From assembly GCF_017916325.1 (NCBI RefSeq), contig NC_090165.1, positions 1 through 64,000 of the forward strand: a DNA stretch of 64,000 nt, in the 5' to 3' direction. The DNA comes from Leishmania martiniquensis. Lineage: Eukaryota; Euglenozoa; Kinetoplastea; Trypanosomatida; Trypanosomatidae. The position numbers and the translations under genes were made by a program. Of the stretch, positions 31,618 through 41,603 are shown in pieces. Within the stretch, counting starts at the first letter, position 1, and every line of letters starts with the position of its first letter. The notes under the pieces were generated by a model, which searched no databases, was not told the origin of the DNA, and saw nothing but the letters and a program-made list of their open reading frames with translations.

Positions 31618-32767
31618 AGATGCTGGCAACTATGCCCAGTGGTGATTTGCACCTGCGACTGCGTTGCGGTAAAGGATGCCACACCGCCGACGCTTGAATA
31701 GACCGAGAAGCGCACAGAGGAGAGTGAAGGGGTGCTGGCTGAGATTCACTTGCTATCGCCTCCGTCGCAGAGGCGTTAGCCGCCAAGAGAGAAGGGAGAG
31801 AGGGCGTGAGAAGGATGGGGAAAGATGTCAGAGAAACTCTCGAGATAATCTTCTTGGGGGTGCGTGTATATATATATATATATATGTGTGTGTATGTATG
31901 TGCGGTCTATGATATCCGAGTTGCGTGGAGGGTGAAGAGGTCAGATATGTGGCGGTGCTCATAGATCAGCCTGCCTACACATAAATATTATATATGTGAT
32001 ATATTATGTATGCGCATACATTCGTATACGTACGTGAAGATTTATGCGTTCGTCTCTGCGTGCGTGCGTGTGTGTGTGCGTGTGTGCGGCACATCGAACA
32101 GGGGAACGGTTCCGGGTCGGAGAGAGAGAGAGGTAATCTCGCCGCGCTTGCCGGGGTGCGTGTATGGGTGCGTGAAATCTTTTGTTCGCTTTTGCAAGAG
32201 AGCCACCGAGTGCGGCGCGGAAGCGACATGGCGAAGAAAAAGGTCGTATTTACCCCTCTCGGTCCAACTGGCGTTCGCCCGCTGTGAGTGGGTGAGGGAA
32301 GGGATGGTCAGGCCAATACCGCTTTGAGACGAGAGTCGTGTCCATCAGCCATCGCTGGTGATGCCCGCTTCTACCCTTGACAATGTGGCGGCCATCACCA
32401 CGCAGCTGCAAGCGCAGAGCTAACGGTTTTTTTGCTTTACATAGCGGGCCTCTGCGAGAAACATGTGCGCACATTCCGCAGACATTGGCAAAGAGGGGGG
32501 GCAGCTGCTCCACACGCCAAAGAGACACACAACGCGGGAGAGAGTCGCGAATGAAAGGGGGAGGGGCGCGCAAGAAAGAAGCGGTTGCGGCGCGCAGTCG
32601 CTACACCCACATCCGTTTCCCCCGGCCGATATTGCACTGCTGACTTCATGCGGCCACCGCCCCCCCTCCCCCTTCCTCCTCTCTGGCGAAGGCGATGCAC
32701 TTTACATCAGACACTCAACGGCACGCGCACACGAGTACAAATGCCGAGACGCGATGCTGTAAGGCAC
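31618..32767. other. intergenic spacer with AT-rich segment
   Basis: Includes the TA/TG repeat region (31865-32090), markedly more AT-rich than its surroundings. Downstream is the presumed 3' UTR of the large LRR/NTPase/WD40 gene. Minus-strand pyrimidine tracts occur at 31790-31830. No gene is seen. Confidence 0.5.
31865..31902. repeat. (TA)n(TG)n microsatellite
   Basis: A run of about ten TA units passes directly into TG/TATG units. A second AT-rich cluster with short TATA palindromes follows at 31980-32035, and GT-rich DNA at 32060-32092. Confidence 0.9.
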
Positions 32768-35700
32768 CTATCGTCTGGCGCTCCTGCGACCCTTCTCGGT
32801 GGCCCCCGCGTGCAGCAGCGAGCTCAATATGACGTTTCCGTTACCGTGACCGGTGAGGAGCACGGGATCGTCCCTGATGGTGCTCATAAACGCGCATCGG
32901 CAACCGAAGAAGGGAACGCGGTGGCCAACGTCGTCGCGCAGCGTGTCCACCAGCAGCAGCTCACCGCTGGCCTGCACGAGGACGAGGTAATCGCGGCACA
33001 GCGTTAATTGAAGAATGGCGCTTGCCCGTATGGAAGGCACAGCTGCGTACAACTTCAGGGTCGTAACGACAAGGGCCGCGTGCTTTGCAGACCCAATGTT
33101 GCCCACATGCAAACGTATCACGGCCCCTTCGGTGTCTACGCAGAAAAGCAGCCCCGACCCGTTGCCGGCGGCAGCTACCAGTGGACATGTGTGCGTATAG
33201 GACGTGCGCTCGACCGCGCGCGCCAGGCTCCACAGCCGCACACAAGCATCTTTCTCACCGACTGTAAAGGCGAAGCTGCCGAAGAAATTCAGCTCGATGA
33301 TGCGACCCGTGTGGCCCAGCAGCTCAGAAAACACGGGCTTGCCCCCATCGGCCGTGTAGATGAGCGCGCGACTGTGGTGGTGCTGAAGCACCGTGACGCC
33401 GACGCAGAGCTCGTCGGCGGAAACGTAAAGAGCGTACTCTGCATCTGGCTGTGCAGTCTTGGGGAGCGCACGCTCGTCGAGCTGGCCCTCTCCTCCCACG
33501 GGGTAGAAGCAGAGGTGGTTCGACTCCCATGCAATAAAACACACTGCATTGGGCCCAACCGCCACCGCGCTCCGCACGCGCCCGATAGCATGCGCGATTG
33601 GTGCCCCGGTGGTGAGCGAGTAAAGCTGCAGGCAGTGCGCTGAGTTCACAGTCACAAGCAACGTCCCTGTGCGGTTCGTCGACACGCTATGCACCGGTTG
33701 CGTCGACACCTTTGCGTTGCAAAGAACGTTAGTGGTGCACCGGCCCTCCTTGATTTGCTCAACGGAGGAGAGTCCCCGCTCAAACGACCATGCATGCAGA
33801 CCACCAGTGGTGGTGGTCACGAACACGTTGGCCTCGTGCACTGTCACGTGCTGTATGAGTCCTGTAGGGGTGGATTCAGCGCCAATGAGGCTGCCCTTGT
33901 GTGAGTCCCACGCAATCACGTACGGCCCCGCGCGCCCCACCACCTTCGAAGAGTCCTGCGTGAACGTTATGTACTCGACATCTGCCTCCGCGCTGAAGGG
34001 GTTTACTAACGTGCCGGAGGAAGCTCCAGTCAGAGTGCGCCATATCCGCAGAGTGGTGCCCTGTTGGGTCACATAGTGGGCGCCAGTTGCACTCATGCGC
34101 AGCTGCACGAGCGGATCGGGCCCGACGTCGATCTGGTGCAGCAGGTCGCCGGCAGAGGTCCAGACGTGCAGAAACGTGCCAGCGAACGACACGAAAACAT
34201 GCCCGTCGCGGTTGCAGCTGACGGCGGTGACGAGGCGCTCGTGGGTAAAGGTGAGCTGCTCCTTCATTTCCTCATCGTAGAGGTACAGGCAGCAGTGACT
34301 TTGCAGCATCAAATGGTTGCCCAAGAAGAAAGCACGCTGGCGCACGCCCTCTTCCACCTCTGGCAACTCGCGCATGATGCGCTTCTTCAAAATATCAATG
34401 AGGCATAGCTGACCTGTGACGGAGTTGGTGGCCACGAGAAGTGAGCCGAATGTGTTTAGGTTCGATGGCTGCACCTCGATTCTTATGTCAGGGAAGAGGA
34501 AGTGCGATCTGACTTCGTAGTCCCAGAGAATCACCTGCGTCTTGCTTGCCACCAATACGCGTGTGCCAGCCGCTAAAAGCACTCCCGTGATGCGCTGTTG
34601 GCGTTCAAAGGGCATGCGAAGCTCGGCGATTGGCTTGCCGAGGTCTGTGGTGAACACAAGCACGGAATCGTTTGTGGCCGCGACCACGTGGCCGCCCCTG
34701 CAATGGCACCACAAGCATGCCTCACCCGTGTGCGCTGACACCACGGCGGTGTTCTCCTGACCATCGTTAAGGGGTCGCAGAAACAGCTGCGGCGCGATAC
34801 ACTTCTTCGCGGCCTCCGCGGAGGCGTACGGCGAAAATGAGCGGCGCAGCAGCGCCGTCTGGTAGAGGTCCGAGGTAAAGTTGGCCACATCGCGCAGGCA
34901 GCCCATGAGAGGAATCTCGGCCATCACCGGCGGCACGGGTGGCCCATCCAAGGCGGCCAACTCACAGAGTAGAGGGCGCGCCTGTAAGAGGCGCAGAAAC
35001 GCGTCCAGCACGTGAAGCCGATGGACAGGCCCACGCCGCAGGATGGCGTCCACCAGCACCGGGTTACGCAGGAGGTGTGCTGCCTGCTGCATGTTCCCAT
35101 TTTCCATCAGCAACGGCACCAGATGCGCAAACGCATGCGGCACCTCAGCGCTGTGGGTAACGACGAGTCTGTACAGGTGAGACTCCAGTAACACACTCAG
35201 CTGCGCCACGTGCTCGCTGTAGAGGTCAAGGAAGAGCTTCCTCAGGATCGGGTGGGCGACGTGAGTGGTGGCATCTCGGTACCACATGAGAAGGCCCATG
35301 TCCGACAGCAGCAGCAGGGCGGAAACTGCGGTGTGGCGGGGGCACGAGCCCAGCTCCTCGCTAATGTACGCCAGCTCTGACGCTGGCAAGGGGGCTAAAG
35401 CAACCAGTACGAGGAGCGTCTCAACGGTAATCTTGGGATGCAGTGTGACGGCCTTGTCGTGCAATGACTGCACCAGCTCCGTCACCGTCGGCGGCAGCGC
35501 GCCATCTATCAGCTGGTGCGTTTCGTACTGCGACTCAACGTGGCGCCCAGTGCGCAAGAGGTGTTGCAGAAACGACGAGGCCAGGCGTGGGTATAGGACG
35601 GACATAGCCTCCTCCTTCTGCAGATAGCTCTTCTCCGAGATGCCGAGGGCTCCGCGCGAGTTGAGCTCCCACATGTCCATTCCAGGTAGCGCCACATTGC

Positions 35701-37453
35701 TCTCCTTCAGGAACGTTTTGAAGAGCTGTACAGAGTTTAGCTCCGTCATGGGCGGGCACAAGCACTCGAAGGGCTGCGGCATGCGCTTACGCAGCAGAGG
35801 AAGCACCGGGCTCTCTGTGTCCAGCGATACCGCGATGCGAATCGCTGGGGGCAGGATATGCGGCATCCACGCAGCCAGCACACTACAGTGGCACCCACAT
35901 GTGTCAAGCATGTCGATACGGCCCAGTAACAGAGCCATCGTTGGCCCGGTGTAGATGCGGATGGCTTCCCGCACTGCCTCCGCCAGCGCATCGACGCTGG
36001 TGAACTCGAGGGTGCTCTCGGGGGCAAAGAGGTGAAGGAGGCGGTAAAAGAAGAATATAGCGCTTCTGTAGTTGATGTCCACGACGTGACACACCACACG
36101 CGCCGGCACCTCTCCACCCACGCTCGGCCGCCGCTCCAAAAGCTGACTCGCGACGTGGCAGAGGATGCTGCTCTTGCCAATGAAGCCGGCACCGTAGAGA
36201 ATGAACGGGGAGCTCGTGTCCCGGTAGGGCCCAGAGGCGTATTCCAACACGAGCGCCGTCTTTTTGGGGTGAAATCGGCCATACAGCACATCACTGCGCA
36301 TCATGTCCATCTCGTCGGCGTTCGTGTAAAAAAGCGTCGACTCCTCCAGAGCATGCTCCCCCTCTGCGGGCAGGAGAGCGGGCGTCGGCTCACGGAACGT
36401 CACCTGCAGAGAGGCGAAGAGGTCGCTCTGCCAACGCGCCTTTCGACTGCTCGGTGTCAGCACCACCGCTGGCACAGCCGTCTTCATTGCCGTGAGGGAC
36501 TCGTAAGAGGCGCCTCCGGCAAAGCCCGCGCTGCGTAGCCACTGGCTCGCCGGAACCACGTCGGTGATGCCGCCAGGCAGCTCCCACGAAATCGGTGTGT
36601 AGCAAAAGAAGGCTCGCGCGGCACGGTAGGTGCGGGGCCGCAGCTTGCCCGTCTTGTCGCGCAATGGGAAGTGGATCGGCGGCTCCTCGCGCAGCACGCG
36701 CTCCAGTGCAAACAGCTCTTGCTTCGAGAGAGGCGCAGCACCAAGGAGGGCGACGCACCACGTCAGCTGATGGTTAAAACGGTCCCGGCACTGCGCCATC
36801 TTTGACTCGACCTGCTCGACTGAGTCGTCCTCTCTGAGGGTGAGGGCCGCCACGCGCACCCGCACGGAGGCCATGAAGTTGTTCACCACGGACAGGCACT
36901 CCTCGCAGTACTCCTGCACCGCCTTAAAGGAGCCAAGCGTCAAGAGAAAGACAGTGTGCCACGTGTGGGGGCTGCGCGGGATGCCATACGGCTCGTAGGC
37001 GTGCTGCTCCATCTCCTCGTTGGCCTGCAGCGTCGCCTGCAGCCGTTTCGCCCACTCCTCAGCCACCCCGCAGCCCTCCAAGCCGAGGTGAGTGAAGCGC
37101 GTGTTTTGCCGCGCTGCGGCCCACACTTGGCGAATGGCGGGTGTGGATAGGAAGTTGCCACCGACATCGACGCTGCGCAGGTTTTGGTGGCCCTCACTGA
37201 TGATGTCTGCGAGGAGGCTCATGCATGTCTCATCGACACCGTTCTGTGCGAGGCGCACCTCTTCCACACACTGGTGCTGCCTCACAAACGACAGTAAGGC
37301 GAGCACACCAAGACGGCCGAGGAAGGTGTGCGAAGCATCGAGCAATCTTATGTGAAGGAAGTCCGACCCCCGCACCTGAGCCGCAATGTGACCGTTCGGT
37401 TTCACAACGTGACGCTGACAGCACTCCACATAGAGATCGTACGCGGTGTTCAT
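32768..37453 (-). CDS. LRR / STAND-like P-loop NTPase / WD40 giant protein
   Basis: A 1561-residue protein; ATG 37451-37453. Residues about 35-145 hold leucine-rich repeats of the RNI type (VEEVRLAQNGVDETCMSLLA, LRSVDVGGNFLS, FTHLGLEGCGV). A helical linker follows (150-400). A P-loop NTPase begins with Walker A GAGFIGKS (421-428); a Walker-B-like segment is ALLLGRIDMLD (507-517). About 520-880 is helical, like the winged-helix/superhelical part of NACHT or NB-ARC proteins. From about 920 to 1550 there are WD40-type repeats (for example LLGHTGRIIELNFFGSFAFT). This sensor-switch-effector layout is that of STAND ATPases such as NWD1, TEP1 and APAF1, so nucleotide-gated scaffold assembly is likely. 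There is no signal peptide or TM. The target pathway is unknown. Confidence 0.75.
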   Translation of the reverse strand: MNTAYDLYVECCQRHVVKPNGHIAAQVRGSDFLHIRLLDASHTFLGRLGVLALLSFVRQHQCVEEVRLAQNGVDETCMSLLADIISEGHQNLRSVDVGGNFLSTPAIRQVWAAARQNTRFTHLGLEGCGVAEEWAKRLQATLQANEEMEQHAYEPYGIPRSPHTWHTVFLLTLGSFKAVQEYCEECLSVVNNFMASVRVRVAALTLREDDSVEQVESKMAQCRDRFNHQLTWCVALLGAAPLSKQELFALERVLREEPPIHFPLRDKTGKLRPRTYRAARAFFCYTPISWELPGGITDVVPASQWLRSAGFAGGASYESLTAMKTAVPAVVLTPSSRKARWQSDLFASLQVTFREPTPALLPAEGEHALEESTLFYTNADEMDMMRSDVLYGRFHPKKTALVLEYASGPYRDTSSPFILYGAGFIGKSSILCHVASQLLERRPSVGGEVPARVVCHVVDINYRSAIFFFYRLLHLFAPESTLEFTSVDALAEAVREAIRIYTGPTMALLLGRIDMLDTCGCHCSVLAAWMPHILPPAIRIAVSLDTESPVLPLLRKRMPQPFECLCPPMTELNSVQLFKTFLKESNVALPGMDMWELNSRGALGISEKSYLQKEEAMSVLYPRLASSFLQHLLRTGRHVESQYETHQLIDGALPPTVTELVQSLHDKAVTLHPKITVETLLVLVALAPLPASELAYISEELGSCPRHTAVSALLLLSDMGLLMWYRDATTHVAHPILRKLFLDLYSEHVAQLSVLLESHLYRLVVTHSAEVPHAFAHLVPLLMENGNMQQAAHLLRNPVLVDAILRRGPVHRLHVLDAFLRLLQARPLLCELAALDGPPVPPVMAEIPLMGCLRDVANFTSDLYQTALLRRSFSPYASAEAAKKCIAPQLFLRPLNDGQENTAVVSAHTGEACLWCHCRGGHVVAATNDSVLVFTTDLGKPIAELRMPFERQQRITGVLLAAGTRVLVASKTQVILWDYEVRSHFLFPDIRIEVQPSNLNTFGSLLVATNSVTGQLCLIDILKKRIMRELPEVEEGVRQRAFFLGNHLMLQSHCCLYLYDEEMKEQLTFTHERLVTAVSCNRDGHVFVSFAGTFLHVWTSAGDLLHQIDVGPDPLVQLRMSATGAHYVTQQGTTLRIWRTLTGASSGTLVNPFSAEADVEYITFTQDSSKVVGRAGPYVIAWDSHKGSLIGAESTPTGLIQHVTVHEANVFVTTTTGGLHAWSFERGLSSVEQIKEGRCTTNVLCNAKVSTQPVHSVSTNRTGTLLVTVNSAHCLQLYSLTTGAPIAHAIGRVRSAVAVGPNAVCFIAWESNHLCFYPVGGEGQLDERALPKTAQPDAEYALYVSADELCVGVTVLQHHHSRALIYTADGGKPVFSELLGHTGRIIELNFFGSFAFTVGEKDACVRLWSLARAVERTSYTHTCPLVAAAGNGSGLLFCVDTEGAVIRLHVGNIGSAKHAALVVTTLKLYAAVPSIRASAILQLTLCRDYLVLVQASGELLLVDTLRDDVGHRVPFFGCRCAFMSTIRDDPVLLTGHGNGNVILSSLLHAGATEKGRRSARR

Positions 37454-38467
37454 GATGACGAGGAGGGGCAGAGTGTCGAGAAGAGAGCCGCGGAAGGGAG
37501 TGGGGTGTCAGAAGCGCTGCCAGCGCGTCTCACGCACGCGGGCAGAGGTCAATCTGGCGAAAGGGAAGAGCAAGCTCACGCGCCAGGCTACGGATCAGCT
37601 GACAAGGAGCGGAGGCGACAAAGAGGCGGCCGGCCCTCGTGACGATGTCTGTCTGTCAATGTGGGGAAGGGGGAGAAAGGGGGAGGGGGGTGGTTGTGCG
37701 TGCTGACAGACCGAATCGGCGAGGCGTGTGGTACAAAGGAAAAGAGTCGAGGCACCGCTAACGCACTTCGCCGCATCAGCACAGCCCGCGGTCCCTTTCC
37801 AAGTTCTTCGGCTGCCTCGCCGATGCCTGTTGGTGACAACAGTGCGTTTACGTCTGCGGAGGAGAGAGGGTGACAGAGAGAGACAGGACGAGGGGTGCAC
37901 AGTGAAAGCAGCGCGCACGCGAGTTGGGGTAAGTGAGAAGACAGTGCACAGGGCTGAGTCGCCAGTGGCAAGAAAGGGCCAAAATATGAAGTGGGTGGCG
38001 TGCAGCGGCGCACATGGGCACACGCGCCCACGCGCAAAGCAGCAAACACTGGTGGAGGGGAAGCTGTGGCAGCGCCAGCCCTCCTTATCTGCTGCGGAGC
38101 GGGTCGACCCCAATGCGACGCCCGCCTGTCCATTCAAAATGATTGTGGCAAACAAAGCTGCGCTTCAAACGGTCCCCTGCGCGAGCACCGCCGGTGTCCG
38201 CAACGGCCCAAAGGGAGATGAAGCGTTACATACGCTACGATTCTTCAAAGCGTGCGTAGGCGCGCCTGAGTCAGCAACAGGTCAGCGAAGGGGTACTGCG
38301 CAGTCCTTGTCACCATCCAGGATGAGGAGAAGGAAATGCGCGTTGGGGGAGTGCATGGAGCAGCGACGCTAATGCACTGAGCGATCAGCAAGGGGAGACC
38401 TACGTGTGGTCAGGTAGCTGTCACCTAGATGCGCCATACGCGCTGACCCAAGTGCTGCCGCAGCGCT
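37454..38467. other. intergenic spacer
   Basis: About 1 kb between the giant gene and the LRR pseudogene. Minus-strand C/T-rich tracts (for example the complement of 37655-37690 and 37858-37885) can supply the splice acceptor of the giant gene. No supported gene. Confidence 0.5.
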
Positions 38468-39420
38468 TCACGAGATCGTCAGCGCCAGAGCCCGCTGAAG
38501 CTCCATCGGCTCTTGTAAGGGGAAGGTGAGGCTGCTGCGTGTGATGGCCAGTAGCCTGAGAAGGCGGAGCGAATGGGCGAAGTCCAGATTTGTGTGCGGA
38601 TACTCGCAGTGCAGCAGCGACGAGATGCACAGGAGCGGGGTGTGTTGCACCAGCACCGCCAGGTTCGCTGCCGTTATCTTCGTATGGTCGAGGTAGAGCT
38701 CCTCTAAGATATGTGCGCCGCCCAACGAGCGAATGTTTGGTAGTATGCCATGGGCGAGATGGAGATGCGTGGCAGAGCTCACGCAGCGGCATCCGCGGCG
38801 GGTCCTCGCGGGGCCAGCGCATGTGCGCAAAGTACCCAGCTTGGAGGCGCATGGCAGCCTGTGTGATGAACGGCGCAGTGATGGTGCGTACTCGGCCACA
38901 GTCAGAGAGTCGCACACAAAGGGCCAAGGAGGCAGTACGAGCTCCCGCAGTCCCGCAAAGGCGGGAAAGACTCGGCCGGTGCGGCGTCGGTGGGCCAAGG
39001 CGCAGGTGCTGAGGCGATGCCGCGACGTGAGTGTGGCGACCTGCACGGGCATGCCCTCCCAGCCGAACAGCAGCGAGCCCAGTGCGAGGCTGTCCAGGTC
39101 CTTCACTTGCACTGCCACATCCGCAAGCCCAAAGAGGCGGTAAAGTAGCTGCGCGTGCCAGATCACGAGCCACAGCAGTGCGCGGTGGAGGAACTCGTTG
39201 AGGGCGATGCCCAGGCGGTCCACACGCATCCGCTCTTTGGCTCGTAGAAAGGGAGGTAATGTGCGCTCCTTCCGCCAGCAGCCTACCGCGTGCGCGAGGA
39301 GAACCTTATCACGGACGCGAATGCCGAAGGGCTCGCTCCACACCACGCCCACACAACGCCGATCCCATGGCTTCGCGCGACGAGCTCGAAGACAGCACTG
39401 AGCCCCTGCGTGTTCATCAT
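38468..39420 (-). pseudogene. leucine-rich-repeat protein pseudogene, multiple frameshifts
   Basis: Coding signal is strong throughout but changes frame. From ATG 39418-39420 the frame starts MMNTQGLSAVFELVARSHG and leaves near 39340. The signal then continues in a second frame (WSEPFGIRVRDKVLLAHAVG ... AFAGLRELVLPPWPFV) to about 38900. Then comes a third segment (APFITQAAMRLQAGYFAHMR ... RMPLREL) to about 38780. It then returns to the second frame (ATHLHLAHGIL, ILEELYLDHTKITAANLAVL) and ends at 38468. The tail is typical LRR sequence. The first break coincides with a short GTGTGG-type duplication of about 11 nt, not a multiple of three. At least three breaks point to a dead gene, or to consensus errors in a live one. 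It lies directly upstream of the LRR-bearing giant gene. Confidence 0.6.
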
Positions 39421-41603
39421 CTCGACAGCGTCGCTGCTACCGCATGGCGCATACCAGCGAGAAAACGGCAGTGCGCTCTGCGTTTAGCCTCCCCTTTACC
39501 CGAGCGCGGAGGGGGAGAGTGAAACAACGAAAGATGCAAGCGAGAGAAGGGGCGAGGAGGCGCTGCGTGATGGTCGCGGTGCATTCTCAGAGGAACACAC
39601 ACACACACACACTCACACTTTTGGAGAGCAAGCATAGATCAAAGGGAGGGAAGAGTCGGAGAGTTATCAGCTCTGCTTCAAAGCGCGCCGCAGCCGCTTG
39701 GCAAGCGTCATCGAGGGCCAAGGGAGCACGCGCGCACAGCTGAACATGTGAGATGGCCTCTTTCTGCCGAAGCGTCGCAAGACAGGCATCACCCCTTCGA
39801 ACTCCTGCGAATGCGAGCCCGCCTGTAACTCGAAGCAGCACACACAAGAACTTTACACCCCGAAAACTGTCCAAAGTAGCCGAGCTCCTGACGGTGGAGG
39901 TGACTGCACAAGCCATAGCTCATGCGCGGCGGTGACGCGAGTCCCGACACTCCGTCATCGGTACCCATTAAAACAGTCGACAAGCAAAGAGTGTTTCGCT
40001 GCCCCTTCACGATACGCTTGAGAGACGTGACGGGTGCGCAATCGATCCTCACCCTTAAAAAAAAACGCACTCGGCTTGCCTGCGAGTGATGTGTGTTGGG
40101 GTGCTCAAGTAGTTGCGTGCAATGCGCCGAAGCCTCCACACACACATATGAACCAACACTTTCTCGCCACTCCCTCTTTCCAGTAAGCGCCAGTCGGCAG
40201 CAGAACATAGCGTACGAAAGCCGGATCGACGATGCGACGGGAAGAGCGAGGCGGGTGCCTGACACGCCCAAGCCAAAATCGAGCACGGCTACAGAGAAAC
40301 AAGCCGTACTGATGCAGAACGAACAGGAGATGCACACATGCAGCATAAGAACTTTGCGCACGCTGCCCTAACTTCAGCGCCGGTCCTTTGATAAAACGGC
40401 AGAAACGACTACACAGGTGGGGTCACACCTCTCATGACTCGCGTCTCTCATCCACGACAGCCGTCCCTTTGCCATGATGCGCGCAACAGCTGGGCAGTTC
40501 GCAACAGAGCACACCCCACAACCGAGCACCGGCACACAGCTTTCTACTCAGCCGTGTGCAATTCTCTGCCATGCAGAGCACACGAGCCGATGTGCCCCCA
40601 TCACCCCGGCACTGTTGCGGGCCCCCACGCGCGTTCGTGGTGCGAGGAAGCGGCGGACGCGCGCGAGAGCAGCCCCGCCGACTCAGCCGCCTGGGCGCGG
40701 TCCCCGCCTCACAGCCCGCCCACCAGCCTCCCAGGGCGTCACGCCCTGCGTCCACCTCGGCGCGGCTCCGGCTGCACACCACCACGAGGCAGTGGGTGGG
40801 CCGAGTGGGATGCGCTCGAGTCCCGCTGACGCTCTGCCCACCATTCGGATGGCGCAGACGTGCCCACGGTCGCATGTGGCCCGGGGGCAGCGCCATCCAG
40901 GCCTCGGCCGCCGACATGCGCAGCGGGGCGTCGCTCTGATCTCCGCACGTCGCACATGGTCGGCCCTGCCACCACGAGAGGGGCGGCTCGGCGCCCGCAG
41001 GGGTAGAGGGAAAGAGCGGCTGCCTGGCCTCCGTCCGCAGAGAGTGGGGCGCCGCACCAATGCAACGTCACGGCGTGCTGGGGTGTGTCCTTCCGATGCT
41101 CCCTCTTCCCTCTTGTCAAGGGGAGGGAAAGACGAGACCTCCTCAGCATGCGCATCGGCACATCTTTGGTGCGGAAAGCGAAAGAGGAGCAACAGGGAGG
41201 GAGGGCAGCTGCACCAGTGGCGGCGCTGTCATCCGAGCAGTGAATGAGCTCTCCAGAGAGGGAGACAGTGAGAGACATGTCGATGGTCTTCTGACGGTGG
41301 AAAATGCCCAAGGAGACGATAGCGGCAATGGAAAGGGAGTGCGGCAGCGCACACGCACACCCGCACACACACAGCTCAGAGGCACGCAATCCTTGGAAAG
41401 GAGTCCGCGTGCAAAACGGCAGCGACCACAATGGCGGCCCAGCCGCTGCGCAGAGCACATTGCCGGGAGGAGTCCGCGGAAGAAGAGATCAGTAATTGCA
41501 ATCCGACGAGGCGACGAGGGAGTGATGCGTACGGCAGCAAGGTCGCCGCATGCCCCCCCACCCGCAACCCGGAGAGACGTCGTTACCCCGCCCATTATGC
41601 ACC
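39421..41603. other. spacer containing a SIDER2-type retroposon
   Basis: Besides the retroposon (40425-41095), this region has an (AC)n run at 39595-39612 and a short poly-A run near 40058-40067. The segment next to ADS1 is its presumed 3' UTR. GC-rich open frames on both strands across 40434-41250 are by-products of the retroposon sequence rather than genes. Confidence 0.6.
40425..41095 (-). mobile_element. SIDER2-type retroposon in ADS1 3' UTR
   Basis: An abrupt GC-rich block whose sequence I recognise as the Leishmania SIDER2 family of short degenerate retroposons. Recognisable pieces include CAGCCTCCCAGGGCGTCACG, GCACACCACCACGAGGCAGT, CATTCGGATGGCGCAGACG and GGGGTAGAGGGAAAGAGCGG. The length (about 0.6-0.7 kb) fits. 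SIDER2 elements are typically found in 3' UTRs, where they destabilise transcripts or limit translation; this one lies downstream of the ADS1 stop on the transcribed strand. Exact ends, target-site duplication and orientation are not resolved, and the identification is from memory of the consensus. Confidence 0.6.

Noticed and set aside
33008..33643. Plus-strand frame of 211 codons and a GGTTCGACTCC match to a tRNA B box at 33517-33527
   Set aside because: Both fall inside the WD40 coding region on the other strand; no A box or cloverleaf could be fitted around the B-box match.
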